Shown here: piece by piece, positions 59,260 to 64,000 of the stretch | How the letters are laid out: each line of letters begins with the position of its first letter | How positions within the stretch are numbered: position 1 is the stretch's first letter | NCBI GenBank assembly: GCA_038025085.1 | Contig: CM076153.1 | Coordinates: forward strand, 15,475,001-15,539,000 | DNA length: 64,000 bases | DNA from: Tetragonia tetragonoides | Taxonomy: Eukaryota > Streptophyta > Magnoliopsida > Caryophyllales > Aizoaceae | Reading direction: 5' to 3' | The notes under the pieces: model-generated | Told to the model about the DNA's origin: nothing | Databases searched by the model: none | What the model saw: the letters and a program-made list of their open reading frames with translations, nothing else | Translations under genes and position numbers: made by a program

Positions 59260-59675
59260 GTTTTTCCTTTCTTTTTTTCTTTTCATTTTGGCATAGTGAC
59301 TGGTGATAGTATGGAGTTTTCCCACATTACTACATTTTTTATGGAGGGTGTTTTCTTCCAGCGACGTGTTGTTGACGAGACTGGTTAACAACAACAATAT
59401 ATCAGAGTTGATCTTCATAGTTTGGGGAATGACTGACAACTCGTTGTTGGACCGACCCAGTTATGCGCCCTTTGATGATCGGAGGAAATGTTGGACCAGA
59501 TTATCATCTGGATGGTGAAAGCAGCGAGTACGGTCTTCTGCTCCGCCTTCGATGCTCTTACCGTTTTATCATCGTTACCCGTTCTGAAATCGAGGTTGGG
59601 ATGTTAAGGATGTTTTTCAAAAACCAAAAATTCTCATCTTTATTTTATATTAAATTTGATCCTGCATTGTAATTA
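59260..59675 (+). pseudogene. Copy 3 of the tandem unknown-family exon
   Basis: It repeats the TTTTCATTTTGGCATAG splice-site-like block of copy 2, followed by related sequence (GACGAGACTGGT, TGTTGGACCGACC). The frame is broken. A 3' open part (59463-59672) reads MRPLMIGGNVGPDYHLDGES and continues to a stop. This suggests copies 1 and 3 share a C-terminal half that differs from copy 2. Confidence 0.5.
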
Positions 59676-59826
59676 AATACTAGTTTGGATTGTTAATACT
59701 TAGTATGTATTTGTTTCTCTTGTTAGTATCGGCAGATATTATTGACCCTACTGACAAAGAATTGCTCTAAAATTATTTTATAACTTGTGTTTTGTGAATG
59801 TTTATCAATAATTTTATCAATAATAT

Positions 59827-62800
59827 TAGAGCTGGCAATCGGGCAGATTGGGTCGATTTCGAGTTGTGTCATTTCGATTTTGGGTCATTACGGATTCAAA
59901 TTGGTTTAGAATTTGTTGGGTCGGGTTCGGTCGGACCGGGTTGAACGATTTCCTGCTAATATCAGGTTTCGGGTAAAGTCGGATCGGGTCATTCGGTTTC
60001 GGTTTAATCGGGTTTCAGATTAGTTTGGGTTTCGGGTCATATTCGGTCAGGTTGTTTCGGATTTCGAGTCATTTCAGGTCGATTGTTTCGGTTTCCGGGT
60101 CATTTTATATAGTATGTCAAAAATAATAAATACTTAATTTATGTCAAAATTATCTTAACATTTTGCTTTACACGGCGTTCAATAGGACCAAGACACAACT
60201 TTGATCACAAATGATTGCACTTATACGAATATTCAAATTATAAAAACGCGATTTTCTTAAAATATTATTTAAAATAAATCTAACAGTATAAGTATTTTTT
60301 ATTCCATCAATATTATTTTAAATGATAAATCATTATATATACATATAAATAAATAAATTTTCATTAGGTAAAGAAGATAATTATCATCTAATTCTAGGCT
60401 AAGTAGGTAAAGTAGCACTTATCTACTTTACCTAATGAGAATTTATTTCATTTTTTTAAATTTGTATTTCTGTATATATTTTTATATTAATTATATATTT
60501 AGATCGGTATAGTAAATTCAAATTAGTTAATTTTTAAATCTTACATGAATAACTTTTACACAAAAACTTCTATAAGACAGGTTTTGTGTAACTTTTGGTG
60601 AAATGAGGGTCACGTCTAGCATCTTTATTATCTTCTCTTTCCTTTGTATAATTGTATATAATCAAATACTATGTTTGACATATACTATGCTTGACAGTGC
60701 TTTTAAATACCGTCATGATCTCAATTTTAATTTCGATGGAATTGATGGTGGTTCTATTGATGAATGGAATAAAGTTGAAAAGATATGCAACTTGTTGGAG
60801 CCGTTTTTCGAAGTCACTAACTTATTTTCTGGGAGTGACTACCCAACTGCGGGTTTATATTTCCCTTATGTTGAAAAATACTTATGCGTTTGAAAAAAAA
60901 AGTAATTTATAGTGATAATAATATTCGTGTAGCAGTTGTTGTGTTGTTAAAAAAGTGTGAAAAGTATATTGATGAATATGTTATGGTGTTTGCATTTGGC
61001 GTCGTCTTTGATTCATATATAAGATGGAGTTTGCTTTGAAAAAGATAAACGGTGACTCAGTAGGAGTAAGGCTAGCTAGTGAAGTGCGAATCCAATTTGA
61101 TGAACTCTATAAAGTATATGAAGACCTTGCTGGTGTTGTTAGACCTTTGAATTGAGGAGAAGCAACAACGGTGACACAACTTTTGGATGATATTGAGGTA
61201 TGTATTCATTTTCACATTAAATTTGTGTTTGTGTATGTGTGGGGGATCTATATGTTAGTGAGTATTACCTTTTTTGTTATAATGTGATGTAGGAATTTGT
61301 ATCATTTGGCCAAATTGATTCAGCAGCAAAGATAGAGTTTGGTGTATATTTGAAACATCCCAAAATGTTACTTTCATGCAAGTTCGATCTGCTTAGTTAC
61401 TGAAAAGAGAGCTCTAATCGTTTTCCGATACTTTATTCCATGGCGAGGGAGGTATTAGTTATTCCAATCACTAATGTTGCTTCAGAATCAACATTTAGCA
61501 TGGCAGCAGAAAGAATATTGAATAAATGGAGAAGCTCTCTATTATCAAAAAATGTAAATGCACTAGTGACCTACAAGTATTGGTTAGCGGGTTATGATGG
61601 TAAGACGTAGTTACATTATATTGTTTTATCATTATCATAATATATTTTTCTTTTTATATTTCAAACATTTACTTATAGATTTTAAAGAATGAGCTTCCGT
61701 GAATGTCTCAAATCATTCTGATGATAAAAAAATTTAACAAGCACTAATTTTGCAAGTTTCTTTCATTTCAAAAATTAATGGTTGTCTCTTTTAGTTAATA
61801 AATTGCAAAACTTGTAGTTGATTATTCTATTTAAATGATATGTATCAACTTCCATAATAATTTTTTAGGCGCTGCTTGTCAAGTTTGATTATCGGTGATC
61901 AAGGAAGGTTGGTACTACAAATGGTTAGAAGAGTTGAGCCAAGTTTTCGTATGGCAAAATGGTATTAGTTGTTTGGTTGTTCAATCAAATTGTTTATTTT
62001 TATTTTTTGGGGAGTGGCATTCTAGATTTCTTTTACATTATGGATTTTCAGCATTTGTAATAAACTATATAACCAAGTTTAATGATGTATAGTCAACTTT
62101 TCCCAATAGAATTTTAAAACAATTATTTTTTCGGTCTAGTTTTTCTTTAACAAGAAACTGCGATATCCTTTGCATTACTTGTTTAACATTTTTATGAGAA
62201 ATAAAATGTTTTCAAAAGAAGTAATTATATGTTGACAATTTGACATTTGTTTGACGAATAATATTCTAGGGAATCAAAACTTACAAATTAATGAAAGTTC
62301 ATTGTGTTTATTTAGGGTATTAAAAATAGCTTTCATCACTTGCAAAGATAAACTAGTTACAAGTTGTCAATCAATACAAGTTCATAGGTTAATTCAAAAT
62401 ACTAAAATAACAAAACAAAAAAAAAAAATCGATAATTTCTAATTAATATATCCGAAGATACATCTTGAATAAAGAATATTAGTTGTTTTGATTATTTTAA
62501 AAATGAGATTTTGTTGAGCGTTTTGTAAAAATGATATGCAAGTAGCTAGCACAACAAAAAAGTCCAGGTAACATCAATTGATATGTAAATTTTAGTTTAC
62601 GCATAAAGTTATGAAAAAATAGTTTTATGTTCAAGTAATTTTGGGTCTGGTGTATTCGGATTTTGTGTAGCTATCGAGTTGGGTATGTATCGGTTTCGAA
62701 TTACTTCAATTGGGTATTGTCGGGTTCGAGTCCCTCCCATTATCGGGTAGAGTCGGATTCGGGTAGTACCGAATTGAGTCGGGTCGTGTTCGGATAACAA

Positions 62801-62852
62801 GATCTTGACATATTTTCGGGTGCGGACGGGTCGGGTCGAGTTTTGCCAGCTA
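59827..62852 (+). mobile_element. Decayed hAT transposon with transposase remnant
   Basis: The left end TAGAGCTGGCAATCGGGC and right end GTTTTGCCAGCTA have GGGTC/CGGGTT-rich subterminal repeats (59835-60110 and 62640-62835). They enclose a transposase remnant. No matching 8-bp duplication was found. It shares end sequences with the smaller elements at 49275 and 54021 and could be the family they derive from. Confidence 0.7.
60603..61620 (+). pseudogene. hAT transposase C-terminal half (RICESLEEPER-like)
   Basis: Segments in order: MLDSAFKYRHDLNFNF, then WNKVEKICNLLEPFFEVTNL and YPTAGLYFPYV (60690-60890); FALKKINGDSVGVRL and DELYKVYEDL (about 61024-61130); FDLLSYW(stop)KESSNRFPILY and the hAT dimerisation block MAREVLVIPITNVASESTFS (about 61380-61500) with SLLSKNVNALVTYKYWL. 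Stops and frame breaks, including TGG to TGA in the SYWKE motif, show decay. The BED finger and N-terminal half are absent. Confidence 0.82.
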
Positions 62853-63361
62853 TTTAGTACTCCTGATAAGAAAAGAGCAAAGTAAGTGGAAAGCACGAAA
62901 TTAGAAAACCATTCTTCATTCCTTCCTAATCCAAGACAAAGTCCAAGTGTCACATATCTCAATTCTCAAACAAACCCGGTTCTCTCGCCGATAAGACCGT
63001 CACCTTCCTCTTCTCCCTCTCTTCCACCCAAATAACATTAATATATCAAAAATTTATTAATTTCATTTTTGTCACTTACTTGCACAATTCAATACTATCT
63101 CCAAAAACACGAGTCTCCATCACCGCATTATTAGAAAAATTCTGTAACTAATGAAGTAGTAAGAACAACGATTTGCATTATTATTATTAGTTAATTGTTG
63201 TTACTACTTCATAGTTCCTGAACAAGAGGAGAGAGAAAATACCAGACCAACACAAAGAGTGGTACTCCTCTAACTCCCTCCCTCTGCTCAACCAACCCTA
63301 CAATTTCTCTCTCTCTTTCTCTCTGTTTTTGTTTTAGATCTGTTGTTTGAACACTAATTTC

Positions 63362-63411
<50 letters not shown>

Positions 63412-63451
63412 GCAAAACAGTGAGGAGAGAGAGAAATCAAAAGAATCATCA
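62853..63451 (+). promoter_or_regulatory. Alba gene upstream region and 5' UTR
   Basis: It contains CT-rich runs (63303-63325) and a (TTG)17 array (63362-63412) shortly before the start codon. GCAAAACAG at 63413-63421 could be a splice acceptor, so the TTG array may be in a 5' UTR intron. No other gene is seen. Confidence 0.5.
63362..63412 (+). repeat. (TTG)17 microsatellite upstream of the Alba gene
   Basis: Seventeen uninterrupted TTG units ending 40 bp before the start codon. Confidence 0.95.
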
Positions 63452-63574
63452 ATGGATAGGTATCAGAGGGTAGAGAAGGCGAAAGCGGAGACGGTAATAA
63501 AGGAGAATGAAATTAGGATTACTACTCAAGGTCGTATGCGTAACTACATTACCTATGCCACCACTCTTCTCCAG
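63452..63574 (+). CDS. Alba-domain nucleic-acid-binding protein, first coding exon
   Basis: ATG at 63452 opens a 41-codon exon ending at the donor CAG|GTATAA (63574/63575). The peptide MDRYQRVEKAKAETVIKENE, followed by IRITTQGRMRNYITYATTLLQ, matches the start of plant Alba proteins of the long, RGG-tailed class (Arabidopsis At1g76010/At1g20220 type). Alba proteins bind RNA and DNA and act in mRNA regulation and, in some plants, R-loop control. The rest of the gene is to the right of the window. A TTG-initiated upstream extension in the same frame (poly-Leu) is unlikely to be translated. Confidence 0.9.
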
Positions 63575-64000
63575 GTATAATCTTATTCTTCTTATTATTG
63601 TTAAAATTTGCAATTCATATTGTGTAAACTGTAATGTAATGTACAAGTCCTGTTAATTTTGATGAAATTTTGTCATGTTTGCTTGTTAGGATAAGAAATC
63701 GAATACTGGAACAATAATCAATTGTTTGTTAGTTGTTACATGGAAATGGAAACTGTAGTAGTGAAGGTCTCACATTTTTGAAAATTAGGATATGTCTCTT
63801 TTTTGTACTGAAAATGTCATATGATGGAAAAATGTTGTACTCTCTCTGTCTTCATACTTTCATAGCCATAGGCTCATAGCTAATCTCTTTAGCTGATACT
63901 TTATTTATCTTTTTTGGCGTTTAGGTCTCCTTATCTTTCGATATTTAGTTTTATTTTCCCATTTCCGTTTCCGGGAAACATAGTTTTTTTGCTAGTCATC
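63575..64000 (+). other. First intron of the Alba gene
   Basis: AT-rich sequence after the exon 1 donor. No acceptor with a recognisable Alba exon 2 appears before the window ends. Confidence 0.6.

Noticed and set aside
63347..63451. In-frame poly-leucine extension of the Alba protein
   Set aside because: It would need a TTG start. The array is a TTG microsatellite, and known Alba proteins begin at the MDRYQRVEK methionine.
1..64000. CRISPR arrays, bacterial operons, tRNA or rRNA genes
   Set aside because: None seen. The tRNA-like segments found are SINE heads with A tails and target duplications.

Overview
The window is nuclear DNA of a flowering plant, most likely a eudicot. The evidence is multi-exon genes with GT-AG introns, AT-rich intergenic DNA, plant-type Copia retrotransposons, Stowaway, Tourist and hAT MITEs, tRNA-derived SINEs and a plant LINE. 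The exact species cannot be read from the sequence. Four host genes are recognised, all on the + strand. (1) The last two coding exons of a LIKE-COV (LCV/COV1-type) membrane protein gene (3549-7664). (2) A complete CC1-like splicing factor gene (RBM39/CAPER-type) in 13 coding exons (23619-33682, 578 codons plus stop). (3) A complete polypyrimidine-tract-binding protein gene of the plant PTB3 type in 14 coding exons (42813-50410, 445 codons plus stop). (4) The first coding exon of an Alba-domain nucleic-acid-binding protein (from 63452). Three of the four encode RNA-binding proteins, and two of these are splicing regulators.

Between genes 1 and 2 lies a 14.7-kb nest of mobile elements whose order can be read from target duplications. 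A non-autonomous hAT element (8062-22722, exact 8-bp duplication) was split by a Copia LTR element (8243-22337). That Copia was itself invaded by a second Copia (9298-15343, exact 5-bp duplication), and its leader also holds a TIR element (about 15588-16768). LTR divergence agrees with this order: about 3% in the outer Copia and about 1.3% in the inner. Both polyproteins are broken. The inner Copia has no tRNA-type primer-binding site. Instead, a 14-nt segment just after its 5' LTR is the perfect reverse complement of a segment inside the LTR, which suggests a fold-back or self-priming arrangement.

The 9-kb spacer between genes 2 and 3 contains a diverged second copy of the sequence upstream of the PTB gene. 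In the gene-proximal copy this sequence has been split by a polyA retroposon (38384-39237) and by a 2.8-kb TIR element (39342-42112). The introns of both splicing-factor genes are rich in insertions and local tandem duplications, including a SINE inside a hAT MITE inside the last PTB intron. The last 13 kb holds a Stowaway MITE split by a retroposon with a long hairpin, a further retroposon with a 21-bp duplication, Tourist- and hAT-like MITEs, a LINE remnant that keeps only its ends, three diverged tandem copies of an unrecognised exon, a decayed hAT transposase element, and the start of the Alba gene.
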